The notes under the pieces: generated by a model | Told to the model about the DNA's origin: nothing | What the model saw: only the letters and a program-made list of their open reading frames with translations | Database searches by the model: none | Shown: positions 1 to 8,060 of the stretch, one piece after another | Layout of the letters: each line of letters begins with the position of its first letter | How positions within the stretch are numbered: position 1 is the first letter of the stretch | Program-made: the position numbers and the translations under genes | DNA from: Bacteroidota bacterium | Lineage (GTDB): Bacteria > Bacteroidota > Bacteroidia > Bacteroidales > VadinHA17 | Assembly (NCBI GenBank): GCA_016718875.1 | Contig: JADKBL010000001.1 | Span: forward strand, 124,001-188,000 | DNA length: 64,000 nt | Direction: 5' to 3'

Positions 1-516
1 GATCTTTTCCTTATCCCCTACGGAACTGTACATGGTTCCGGCATAAATAATCTCGTCCTTGAAATCAGTTCAACACCATACATTTTTACATTCAAGATGT
101 ACGACTGGCTTCGGCTTGACCTTGACGGAAAACCCAGGCAGCTTAATATTCAGAGAGCCATGGAGAATCTGTTTTTTGACAGGAAGGGAGATTACGTAAA
201 GGATAAACTTGTTTCAACACCCATTCTCCTTGAAGAGGGCAAAGACTGGAAATTGTATCATCTTCCAACGCATGAGAAACATCTGTATGATGTGCACAGG
301 TTCCATTTTAAGAACAGAATTGATGTAAGAACTGAAAACAAGTGTCATGTTTTAAGCCTCGTGGAAGGTGAAAGTATAATTGTTGAAACTCTGTCGGGAT
401 TAACTCAGCGTTTTAATTATGCTGAAACATTTGTTATCCCGGCTGCAGCCGGATCGTACAGAATAATTAATGAATCTTCATCAGAAGCAATTGTTGTAAA
501 GGCTTTTGTAAAATAA
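1..516 (+). CDS. Mannose-6-phosphate isomerase-like protein, C-terminal fragment
   Basis: The frame is open from the first base of the window, so this is the C-terminal part (about 171 residues) of a longer protein; an internal ATG at 97 is not taken as the start. The segment IPYGTVHGSGINNLVLEIS near the left edge, followed by a cupin-like beta-rich tail, resembles class I mannose-6-phosphate isomerase (ManA)-type proteins of Bacteroidota, where a histidine in the VHG motif helps bind metal. The likely role is interconversion of mannose-6-phosphate and fructose-6-phosphate, or of a related sugar phosphate, in the cytoplasm. The gene ends 19 bases before a secreted GH106-like enzyme. The catalytic N-terminal half is outside the window, so the substrate cannot be judged. 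Confidence 0.7.
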   Translation, partial: DLFLIPYGTVHGSGINNLVLEISSTPYIFTFKMYDWLRLDLDGKPRQLNIQRAMENLFFDRKGDYVKDKLVSTPILLEEGKDWKLYHLPTHEKHLYDVHRFHFKNRIDVRTENKCHVLSLVEGESIIVETLSGLTQRFNYAETFVIPAAAGSYRIINESSSEAIVVKAFVK

Positions 517-535
517 TTAAGTCCTGAACTACATA

Positions 536-3442
536 ATGGATCGTCGAAAATTCATAACAAGCAGTATCATAGCTACAAGTGGATATTCACTTACACAGAA
601 ACTTTATCCTACTAAAGACTTTTATTCTGAATCTGAAAACTTAATCCAGGTTTCCGGAAACCGGCAACCGGTCGCCAGCCTTTACGAATTATTCCAAAAT
701 CCGGAACTGAAATATCATCCCTATGTCCGCTGGTGGTGGAACGGAAATAAGGTTGATGCAGGTGAGCTCATAAGAGAATTAAGGCTTTTAAAAGCTGCCG
801 GCATCGGAGGTGTGGAAATAAATCCTGTTGAATTTCCAACACGGTCTGCAGGAGATGATCTTGGCAAACCTTCAGTCAAATGGCTTAGTGATGAATGGAT
901 CGATTTGCTTAAAATTGTTTTCGATGAAGCCAGATCTCTCGGAATGGTTTGCGACCTGATAGTAGGTTCAGGGTGGCCTTTCGGATCGGAAAGTCTTGGT
1001 GCTGATGAGAGGTCGCAGGTTGTGGTAATTGCTGTGAAAAAATTAACAGGACCTTTGGATTATGAGATCTCTCAGTTCGAATTGTTCAAAGATGCTGATC
1101 CTGCAATCAGCTCTCCCTTTCCCGGCAGAACAATGGAATTATTGTCACTTCATCTTGTTCCCGATCCACTTGACAACTTAGACAGAGTAATCCCCCTCTC
1201 TTTTGGTTCTGAAAATAATACCATTAAAGTAAGCGTACCGGATGGCAGTTATGCTCTCTGCGGACTGGTGAAAATCAACGGATTCATGCAGGTAATCAAT
1301 GGAGCACCGGGTGCCACAGGACCTGTTCTGGATCATTATAACAGGGAAGCTGTTAAGAAATACCTTGAAAAAATGTCCGGCACAATTGAAAGAAGAATAG
1401 GTCCTCTTTCGAACCGGATCAGAGCTCTGTTTACTGACAGCATGGAGCTTGAAGGCGCAAACTGGAACAGGGAAATGCGTGATTATTTCATTAAAAGAAA
1501 CGGATATGACATTCTTCCATATCTGCCATTTATCCTTTTCAAAACAGGGTCAATGGGGAATGTGATTGACTTTAAATACGGCGTTTCACTGTCTCCAGAT
1601 ACAGAAAAGATCATCAGGAGAATGAGATATGATTTTGAAATGACCAAAGCCGAAATGATTGTCGAAAATTTTACTACTACTTATCTCGAATGGTGCAAAG
1701 GTCTTAATGTTAAATCACGGGCTCAGGCATATGGCCGTGGATTGTTCCCGCTTGAGAGCAGCTTCGGATATGACATCCCTGAAGGTGAATCGTGGACAAT
1801 GAACTGGCTTAAGCATAAAATCGGTGAAGAGATGCCGGAGAACGATTACCGGAGGGGAAGGGCTTATACAATGGTCAATAAATTTGTCTCGTCTGCAGCA
1901 CACCTTAAAGGGAAAAAACTTGTGAGCTGTGAGGAGATGACTGATACCTACACCGTTTTTAATACCTCTCTCGAAAATCTCAAGATCGGCAGTGATCAGT
2001 CAATCATTTCCGGGATTACACATTCAGTATTTCATGGATTCAATTACTCCCCTCCGGAAGCTCCTTATCCCGGTTGGATAAGATACGGAGCTTACTATAA
2101 TGAGAAAAATACATGGTGGCAATGGTTCAATATTTTTAATGAATATAAAGGTAGATTATCATCTCTCCTGCAGAATGTTATGATGTATGCAGATATTGCA
2201 ATTCTTCCTCCCGTAGATGATATGTGGAGCCTCATCGGAGCACCCATGGAACCATTCCCGTCAATTACTCACGTGGATTATTTCACCCTTGTCTGGGAAG
2301 CAATTAACAAGAATGGAAACGGTTGTGATTATATATCCCAGAATGTAATTAGAAACGCAGAAATGAAAAAAGGTTTTCTGCATTACGGACCACGGAAGTA
2401 CAATACAATTTTTCTTGTCAGGGTTGATTCCCTGCATCCCGAAACAGCTGAAAAACTATATGAATTTGTGAGTTCAGGCGGCCGGATAATCTGTGTCGAA
2501 TCCTTACCTTCAGCATCATTGGGATTTAATAATTACGAGGTCAGGGATAATGCAGTTACAGGAATAATCGATAAATTGAAAGCCATCCCTGACAGGTTTA
2601 TTATTCTGGAAAAACCTGAAAAGGATTTTATTGGCTGGTTTAGAGGGATACAGGAAAAATATAATATCAGGCCTTACCTGAAAATCGAAAAACCTGATCC
2701 TTTTGTTATGCAGAGCAGGTATCAGGGTGATGATGGATCTGAAATAGTTTACCTCATCAATTCCCATATTCATAATTCACACCAGACAAGTATTTCTTTT
2801 TCAAAGGAAATAACTGCTGACAAATACGGATGGATCTGGGATCCTGAGACAGGAAAAAGATCCAGGATCAAACCTGATAAGGATAACAGCATCCTGCTTG
2901 ACATGGGGCCAGCTGAATCCTTACTGTTTGTATTTGACAGGAACAGCAAAGGGGAGGAATGGAAACAGGTTCCTGTAAAAGGAAATAATGAAATCCATTT
3001 AGACAAAGGGTGGAAGGCGGAATTTATTCATTGCCGCGACGGTTCAGTAAAAACCTCATCCTTTGATACACTTAAAGATCTTAAGGATTTGCCTGAATTT
3101 GCCAGTTTTGCAGGAACCGTAAAATATTCAGCCAGCTTCAATATTGAAAACAATCCTGAAGCAAGATCATACATTAATGCCGGAAAAGTATTTGGCCTCT
3201 GCGGAGTAAAGCTGAATGGTACAGACCTCGGAATAAAATGGTACGGACGCAGAATTTTTAATATCGGAAACCATTTAAAAGCCGGAAAAAACGAAATTGA
3301 AATTTCTGTCGTAACTTCAATGGGTAATTACATGAAATCTTTGACTGATAATCCCATTGCCCAGTACTGGACGAATGAAAAAAACAAAGTCCAGCCACCC
3401 CAGTCAATGGGACTAATCGGACCAGTAACTATATATTCATAA
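536..3442 (+). CDS. Secreted GH106-like glycoside hydrolase (putative alpha-L-rhamnosidase)
   Basis: A 968-residue protein. The N-terminus (DRRKFITSS, followed by a weakly hydrophobic stretch) resembles a twin-arginine signal, suggesting export in folded form. The region around residues 60-75 (HPYVRWWWNG) and the later DLIVGSGWPFG motif are typical of GH106-type proteins, whose known members remove alpha-L-rhamnose from pectic rhamnogalacturonan. A (beta/alpha)8-like catalytic core is followed by a C-terminal beta-sandwich (about residues 830-968) that resembles a carbohydrate-binding jelly roll. The next gene is a GH28 enzyme on the same strand, which supports pectin-related use. Family assignment is by recognition; substrate specificity is inference. 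Confidence 0.8.
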   Translation: MDRRKFITSSIIATSGYSLTQKLYPTKDFYSESENLIQVSGNRQPVASLYELFQNPELKYHPYVRWWWNGNKVDAGELIRELRLLKAAGIGGVEINPVEFPTRSAGDDLGKPSVKWLSDEWIDLLKIVFDEARSLGMVCDLIVGSGWPFGSESLGADERSQVVVIAVKKLTGPLDYEISQFELFKDADPAISSPFPGRTMELLSLHLVPDPLDNLDRVIPLSFGSENNTIKVSVPDGSYALCGLVKINGFMQVINGAPGATGPVLDHYNREAVKKYLEKMSGTIERRIGPLSNRIRALFTDSMELEGANWNREMRDYFIKRNGYDILPYLPFILFKTGSMGNVIDFKYGVSLSPDTEKIIRRMRYDFEMTKAEMIVENFTTTYLEWCKGLNVKSRAQAYGRGLFPLESSFGYDIPEGESWTMNWLKHKIGEEMPENDYRRGRAYTMVNKFVSSAAHLKGKKLVSCEEMTDTYTVFNTSLENLKIGSDQSIISGITHSVFHGFNYSPPEAPYPGWIRYGAYYNEKNTWWQWFNIFNEYKGRLSSLLQNVMMYADIAILPPVDDMWSLIGAPMEPFPSITHVDYFTLVWEAINKNGNGCDYISQNVIRNAEMKKGFLHYGPRKYNTIFLVRVDSLHPETAEKLYEFVSSGGRIICVESLPSASLGFNNYEVRDNAVTGIIDKLKAIPDRFIILEKPEKDFIGWFRGIQEKYNIRPYLKIEKPDPFVMQSRYQGDDGSEIVYLINSHIHNSHQTSISFSKEITADKYGWIWDPETGKRSRIKPDKDNSILLDMGPAESLLFVFDRNSKGEEWKQVPVKGNNEIHLDKGWKAEFIHCRDGSVKTSSFDTLKDLKDLPEFASFAGTVKYSASFNIENNPEARSYINAGKVFGLCGVKLNGTDLGIKWYGRRIFNIGNHLKAGKNEIEISVVTSMGNYMKSLTDNPIAQYWTNEKNKVQPPQSMGLIGPVTIYS

Positions 3443-3446
3443 ACAG

Positions 3447-3480
3447 TGTTCCTCCGTGAAAACTCCGTGCAACTCCGTGG
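3447..3480. repeat. Degenerate CTCCGTG direct repeat between genes
   Basis: Three copies of CTCCGTG spaced by about ten bases lie between the GH106-like and GH28 genes. They look like a relic of the low-complexity intergenic boilerplate seen elsewhere in this window (for example 10801-10843 and 55115-55205). No function is visible. Confidence 0.5.
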
Positions 3481-3497
3481 TAAAAAAAATAATCAAT

Positions 3498-4967
3498 ATG
3501 AAAACTCTTAAACTAATCCTGTTTTTGGCAATAATTGCCTCATCATTCTGCCTGCAGGCAAAAGACTACAACGCCTCAATGTTCGGTGTAAAATCGAACG
3601 GAACAACAATGAATACAAATTCAATCCAGAAAGGCATTGATTACATAAGTGAAAACGGAGGAGGAAGGCTTGTATTTTATGTTGGCCGTTACCTTACAGG
3701 AACCATCCATCTAAAATCCAATGTAACAATTCAGCTGGAAGAAGGCGCAATACTTGTCGGCTCTGTCAATCCTTTTGATTATGAATTTATGTCAAACTGG
3801 ACAGCACTTATCTTTGCCCATGACCAGTCAAATATTGGAATAACCGGCAAGGGGGTTATTGACGGACAGGGATTTACTGTTGCAACAAACCTGGTGGACC
3901 TTATCCACAACGGAATCGTAAAAGATCCTCTTAAATATGACCGTCCCTGGGAAGGCAGAAGACCACAGAATATCTACTTCAAAAGCTGTACTAATGTGAG
4001 AATACAGGGAATATTATTGAAAGATCCCGGGAGCTGGAATCAGCAATATGACCAATGCAGGAATGTAATAATTGATGGAATAACTGTTGATAGCAAGTCA
4101 TACTGGAATAATGATGGAATAGATATTGTTGATTGTGACAGCGTAAGTGTAACAAATTGTTATATCGATGCAGCAGATGATGGTATTTGCCTAAAATCTC
4201 ATTCGCCGGATTTCATTTGCCAGAATGTATATGTTCATAATAACACAATCCGCACAAGTGCCAACGGGATTAAATTCGGAACAGCATCTAACGGGGGATT
4301 CCGCAATATTAAAATTATCAAAAACCTTGTGTTTGATACTTACCGGTCGGCAATAACTTTTGCAGCTGTTGATGGCGGGATTGTCGAAAATATAGAAGTT
4401 GACAGCCTCAGATCGATAAATACCGGTAATGTTATATTTCTAAGGATCGGCGAACGAAGAGCCGGGAAAAAAGGGAAAATGAACAATATCAGGATAGCCA
4501 ATGTTTATGCTGAAGTGCCGGCAACTAAACCTGATGCAGGTTATAATTATGAAGGCCCTGTTGAGGACCTGCCCAGAAATATTTCACCATCATCAATAAC
4601 AGGCATGCCGGATGCAATTATTGAAAATGTAACACTAAAGAATATCGAAATCCATTACCCGGGAGGAGGAAATCCTGCCTATGCAAAAGTTGGTCTGGAT
4701 GAACTTGATAAAGTCCCGGAAATGGCTGCTGCATATCCTGAATTTTCAATGTTCAAAGAGCTCCCTGCCTGGGGATTCTATGTCCGTCATGCAAAAAATA
4801 TTTCTTTTGAAAACGTCAGGCTGATCTGTGACAAAAAAGACTACAGAACTGCAGTTGTTCTTGACGATGTTAAAGGAGCATCTTTCAAAACATTTAAAGT
4901 GGCTGAACCGGATAAAAAGAAAGACTTTATCTTTTCCTATAGATCGGAAGGAATAACTGTCAAATAA
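3498..4967 (+). CDS. GH28 polygalacturonase-like glycoside hydrolase
   Basis: I place the start at 3498, giving 489 residues. From there the protein begins with a clean signal peptide (MKTLKLILFLAIIASSFC) ending near LQAKDY; the upstream in-frame ATG at 3456 would put a charged stretch before it, in repeat-like DNA. The body is a right-handed parallel beta-helix of GH28 type. NNDGIDI (about 204-210) and DDG (about 227-229) carry the catalytic aspartates, and RNIKI follows about 40 residues later. Known GH28 enzymes hydrolyse galacturonan or rhamnogalacturonan backbones by inversion. The usual GHG histidine motif is replaced by a GTASNGG segment, as in some divergent bacterial members. It probably works in the periplasm with the GH106-like enzyme 55 bases upstream. 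Confidence 0.85.
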   Translation: MKTLKLILFLAIIASSFCLQAKDYNASMFGVKSNGTTMNTNSIQKGIDYISENGGGRLVFYVGRYLTGTIHLKSNVTIQLEEGAILVGSVNPFDYEFMSNWTALIFAHDQSNIGITGKGVIDGQGFTVATNLVDLIHNGIVKDPLKYDRPWEGRRPQNIYFKSCTNVRIQGILLKDPGSWNQQYDQCRNVIIDGITVDSKSYWNNDGIDIVDCDSVSVTNCYIDAADDGICLKSHSPDFICQNVYVHNNTIRTSANGIKFGTASNGGFRNIKIIKNLVFDTYRSAITFAAVDGGIVENIEVDSLRSINTGNVIFLRIGERRAGKKGKMNNIRIANVYAEVPATKPDAGYNYEGPVEDLPRNISPSSITGMPDAIIENVTLKNIEIHYPGGGNPAYAKVGLDELDKVPEMAAAYPEFSMFKELPAWGFYVRHAKNISFENVRLICDKKDYRTAVVLDDVKGASFKTFKVAEPDKKKDFIFSYRSEGITVK

Positions 4968-4982
4968 TTAATGATTTATCCT

Positions 4983-5645
4983 ATGAAAATAAAAATCATA
5001 ATAACAGGTACAACCGGTATGGTTGGAGAGGGAGTTCTGAAGGAATGTCTCACACATCCTGATGTAGAAAAAGTACTTGTAATTAACAGAAAAACCTGTG
5101 GAATAACTCATCCAAAATTGAATGAGATTATTCATAATGATTTCTTCGATCTTTCACCAATAAAGGATAAACTAATAGATTTCAATGCCTGCTTTTTCTG
5201 TCTCGGCATATCATCCGTCGGAAAAAAGGAAGATGAATACTTCAGAATAACATATACACTTACCATGCATATGGCTGAAATGCTTTCACAGATAAACCAT
5301 GATATGACATTTTGCTATATCTCAGGTGCAGGCACTGACAGTACAGAAAAAGGAAGAATAAACTGGGCCAGAGTGAAAGGGAAAACTGAAAATGATCTTA
5401 TGAAATTACCCTTCAAAAAGGTATTTGCATTCAGACCGGGATTTTTGCACCCTTCACCAGATCTGAAAAACATACATGGATATTATTTACTTTTCAGAAT
5501 CCTATATCCTGTCTTCCGGTTACTTTTGCCTAAATTTGTCTCCACACTTAAGGAACTTGGGCTAGCAATGATCAATTCAGTAATCAGGGGATACGAAAAA
5601 CAAGTTCTTGAAGTCCGGGATATTATTGAACTTGCAAAAAGATAG
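4983..5645 (+). CDS. NAD(P)-binding epimerase/dehydratase-like protein (atypical SDR)
   Basis: About 220 residues. The N-terminal TGTTGMVGEGVLKE is the glycine-rich dinucleotide-binding loop of an extended or atypical short-chain dehydrogenase fold, preceded by a beta strand (KIKIIIT). I prefer the ATG at 4983 over 4971 because it sits directly before this strand. The middle holds CYISGAGTDS and WARVKGKTE, where the lysine of VKGKTE is placed like the SDR active-site lysine although a clear YxxxK is absent. The C-terminus is hydrophobic and may associate with the membrane. Such proteins are widespread in Bacteroidota and annotated only as NAD-dependent epimerase/dehydratase; the substrate is unknown. 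It follows the GH28 gene by 15 bases and may share its transcript. Confidence 0.65.
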   Translation: MKIKIIITGTTGMVGEGVLKECLTHPDVEKVLVINRKTCGITHPKLNEIIHNDFFDLSPIKDKLIDFNACFFCLGISSVGKKEDEYFRITYTLTMHMAEMLSQINHDMTFCYISGAGTDSTEKGRINWARVKGKTENDLMKLPFKKVFAFRPGFLHPSPDLKNIHGYYLLFRILYPVFRLLLPKFVSTLKELGLAMINSVIRGYEKQVLEVRDIIELAKR

Positions 5646-5687
5646 GGCATAATTAACCGAATTCATTTATTTAAAAACTCAGAAAAG

Positions 5688-6113
5688 ATGGCAATGAATC
5701 AGGGAAAGGTTTCTTCAGACAGTTCTTTCTGGTCAAAACTGGTCAGAAAAACAAAAAAGGTAACAAAGTGGGCTCTTATAATCCTCTCTGTTGTCCTGAT
5801 TCTTTTTATTTATTTTCGTTATTTCTATAACTACAGTGAAGGTTACCGGGCCGGCCTGCTTCAGAAATTTTCAAACAAAGGAGTGATATTCAAAACATAC
5901 GAAGGAGAGATGATACTCAGCAGCGTTTCATCGAACAGGGATGTTGCTCTTGCTTCTGAGAAATTTCTCTTCACTATGACAAACAAAGATATTGTCCGTC
6001 AGTTTGACACACTGCAGGGTGAAATGGTTATTGTACACTATCGTGAAAAAATGGGACGCCTCTTCTGGAGAGGCGATTCAAAATACCTAGTTGACAGTGT
6101 CAGATTGAAGTGA
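5688..6113 (+). CDS. Conserved single-pass membrane protein of unknown function
   Basis: 141 residues. A basic N-terminus (about 1-27) is followed by one strong transmembrane helix (WALIILSVVLILFIYF, about 28-44) and a soluble domain of about 95 residues with GEMILSSVS and a C-terminal YLVDSVRLK. Similar small proteins in Bacteroidota are often labelled '6-phosphogluconate dehydrogenase', but nothing here resembles that enzyme and I would not use the name. The gene overlaps the convergent MBL-fold gene by 14 bases at its 3' end. Function unknown. Confidence 0.65.
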   Translation: MAMNQGKVSSDSSFWSKLVRKTKKVTKWALIILSVVLILFIYFRYFYNYSEGYRAGLLQKFSNKGVIFKTYEGEMILSSVSSNRDVALASEKFLFTMTNKDIVRQFDTLQGEMVIVHYREKMGRLFWRGDSKYLVDSVRLK

Positions 6114-6804
6114 GTCTTTTATTATACTCTTTCAATACCAGTTCCCTGCTGTTTTCTGATCCGTGTGAAGGAAGAAATATATTGCAGCCGGTTTCAAGCA
6201 AATCACCCCAGCTTTTTACAAGGCTTCTGACATCATTTGCAAATGGAGGAAAGACAGATCCCCGGAATATCCCAAACATTGTGTCACCAACTAAAGCAAT
6301 CTCGTGGCCGATTATCACACTAAGCGAACCGGGGGTATGACCCGGTGTATGCAGGATATATGCATTAAATCCCGGATCTTTCAAATCATAAAATGAATCA
6401 ATCAGTAAATCATAACTGCAGGGTGTGTAACGGGCAAAAGAGTTGAATTTTTTAATAAAAATTCTGACCAGAAGCCTTGAAAACCAGTTCGTGCCCTGAG
6501 GAAGGATATTGTCTCCGCTTGCTAGATATTCTGCTTCTGATCTGTGAACAATCACTTTCGCTTTATACTTTTCCCTGATTCTCCATGCATTTTCAGCATG
6601 GTCATAATGGGTATGGGTAAGAATCAGGTAATCTATAGTATTTACACCTGATTGTTTTAATCTCATTTCAAGTGTCTTCCACATAAAACCCGGACCAGTG
6701 TCAATAAGGATGTTATTTTTGCCATCTGTCAAAAGGAAGACATTGCTGCGTCCTGCGATGACCCTGATTACTTTATATCCCTGGGATGTTTTCCAGATTT
6801 TCAT
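6100..6804 (-). CDS. MBL-fold metallo-hydrolase
   Basis: 234 residues, cytoplasmic (no signal). The metallo-beta-lactamase signature HTHYDH is at residues 64-69, followed by HTPGHTPGSLSV, LVGDTMFG and a late PSHGS histidine, so both metal sites look intact. The family includes glyoxalase II-like thiolesterases and other hydrolases, and the general fold does not identify the substrate. The start ATG is followed by a strand (KIWKTSQGYKVIRV) typical of this subgroup. Its 3' end overlaps the convergent membrane-protein gene by 14 bases. Confidence 0.85.
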   Translation of the reverse strand: MKIWKTSQGYKVIRVIAGRSNVFLLTDGKNNILIDTGPGFMWKTLEMRLKQSGVNTIDYLILTHTHYDHAENAWRIREKYKAKVIVHRSEAEYLASGDNILPQGTNWFSRLLVRIFIKKFNSFARYTPCSYDLLIDSFYDLKDPGFNAYILHTPGHTPGSLSVIIGHEIALVGDTMFGIFRGSVFPPFANDVRSLVKSWGDLLETGCNIFLPSHGSENSRELVLKEYNKRLTSI

Positions 6805-6878
6805 TCATAAAATAGTTATATGTTTAATCAGGTCTTCTTCCTTAGCATTTTTTTTGCTGAAGGCAGAAGATTTGCATT

Positions 6879-7241
6879 TTACTTACCGGAAAAATTCCTG
6901 ATTGCAATATCAAAAGATTCAACAAAGTTAATTGTCTTTCCCTTGTTGCTTTCCCTGATGAAATCCTTAAGACTTCTGCTTGTAATCTGTGAATAATCTC
7001 CAACAATGGCAAGCCTCATCCTGTAATTGGAAAATTTCTGAAGAATTTCACCTGCCAGACCCGTTTTAAGATCAAAAAAATCCTTGTGCAATACCTGTTC
7101 ATGTATTATTATATTATTGCATCCTCCATAACCTATATCTGCCATAATATCAAGCATATCCTGCGGACTATTTATAATTTCCGAATCTATTGTAATCTCA
7201 GCAATCCTCACTCCATCTGAAATTTCATGAAATCTTATCAT
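6879..7241 (-). CDS. DUF4180 domain-containing protein
   Basis: 120 residues that match the compact DUF4180 pattern: an N-terminal strand pair (ISDGVRIAEI), a helix with LDIMADIGYGGC, then IIHEQVLHKDFFDLKTGLAGEILQK and a C-terminal NFVESFDIAIRNF. It has no signal peptide. DUF4180 proteins are small cytoplasmic proteins found in many bacteria; their function has not been established as far as I know. The gene is in the same orientation as the MBL-fold gene 74 bases downstream and divergent from the lysoplasmalogenase gene. Confidence 0.8.
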   Translation of the reverse strand: MIRFHEISDGVRIAEITIDSEIINSPQDMLDIMADIGYGGCNNIIIHEQVLHKDFFDLKTGLAGEILQKFSNYRMRLAIVGDYSQITSRSLKDFIRESNKGKTINFVESFDIAIRNFSGK

Positions 7242-7346
7242 TGCACTTAATAATCTATATGTGTTTAACTTTTAAGCAGAAGCATTTATAAACTTACCAA
7301 AAATACCTGAAAAGTTACTAATTTTAAAACAGTAAAAACATTCAAA

Positions 7347-8060
7347 ATGAAAAAGATAAATCTCTGGCTGCATCTTATCATAATCCCTATTTTCGTTGTT
7401 GAACTAATCAGTCGTCTCAACAACTTTCATACTCTTGATTATTTTACAAAACCTCTGCTTCTTATCTGGATAGGTTTATACTTCTATCTAAATACCGGAA
7501 ACATAAAAAGGGACAAATATATTTATAAGGCATTCCTTTTTTCCTGGATCGGAGATCTGTTCCTGATGGTTTCACATATTGACAGCCTTTTTTTCTATGC
7601 AGGAGTAGGAGGATTTTTTCTTGCACAACTCAATTATATAAAAGTATTTACAGGCAATATCAGAAGTGATAATAAAGGTCTTGTTTTTAATAACCCGGTA
7701 TGGCTGATTCCTTTTGTGGTTTACCTTGCAGCAATTCTGTATCTGATACTTGGTGGAATGAACGGTGTAATGATCCCGATTATAGTAATCTATGCATTAT
7801 CACTGATTTCAATGTCAGCTTTTGCACTGAACAGGAAAGGTCTCATCAGCGCTAAGAGTTTTAATCTGGTTTTTTTCGGATCGTTACTATTTGTCCTTTC
7901 CGACAGTATGATAGCAATTAACCGATTCTATGCAGAATTCTCCGGTTCTTCATTTCTGATTATGCTTACCTACTTCACAGCCCAGTACCTGATTATGCAA
8001 GGTTTGATTGAAGACAAAAGACAAAAAGACAAAAGTATCCTATTTCTTCACCTTCCTTGA
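7347..8060 (+). CDS. YhhN/TMEM86-family lysoplasmalogenase-like membrane protein
   Basis: 237 residues with seven or eight predicted transmembrane helices. The family pattern is visible: FTKPLLLIW early, a FLFSWIGDLFLM segment with the conserved aspartate, FFLAQLNYIKVF, and a late FGSLLFVLSDSMIAINRF with a second conserved aspartate. Characterised YhhN relatives hydrolyse the vinyl-ether bond of lysoplasmalogens. The last 15 or so residues (EDKRQKDKSILF) are encoded by a short purine repeat and overlap the 3' end of the convergent HerA-like gene by 68 bases, so the natural C-terminus may be shorter. Confidence 0.8.
   Translation: MKKINLWLHLIIIPIFVVELISRLNNFHTLDYFTKPLLLIWIGLYFYLNTGNIKRDKYIYKAFLFSWIGDLFLMVSHIDSLFFYAGVGGFFLAQLNYIKVFTGNIRSDNKGLVFNNPVWLIPFVVYLAAILYLILGGMNGVMIPIIVIYALSLISMSAFALNRKGLISAKSFNLVFFGSLLFVLSDSMIAINRFYAEFSGSSFLIMLTYFTAQYLIMQGLIEDKRQKDKSILFLHLP

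Noticed and set aside
5688..6113. 6-phosphogluconate dehydrogenase
   Set aside because: Relatives are sometimes named so, but the protein is 141 residues with one membrane helix and no dinucleotide-binding motif.
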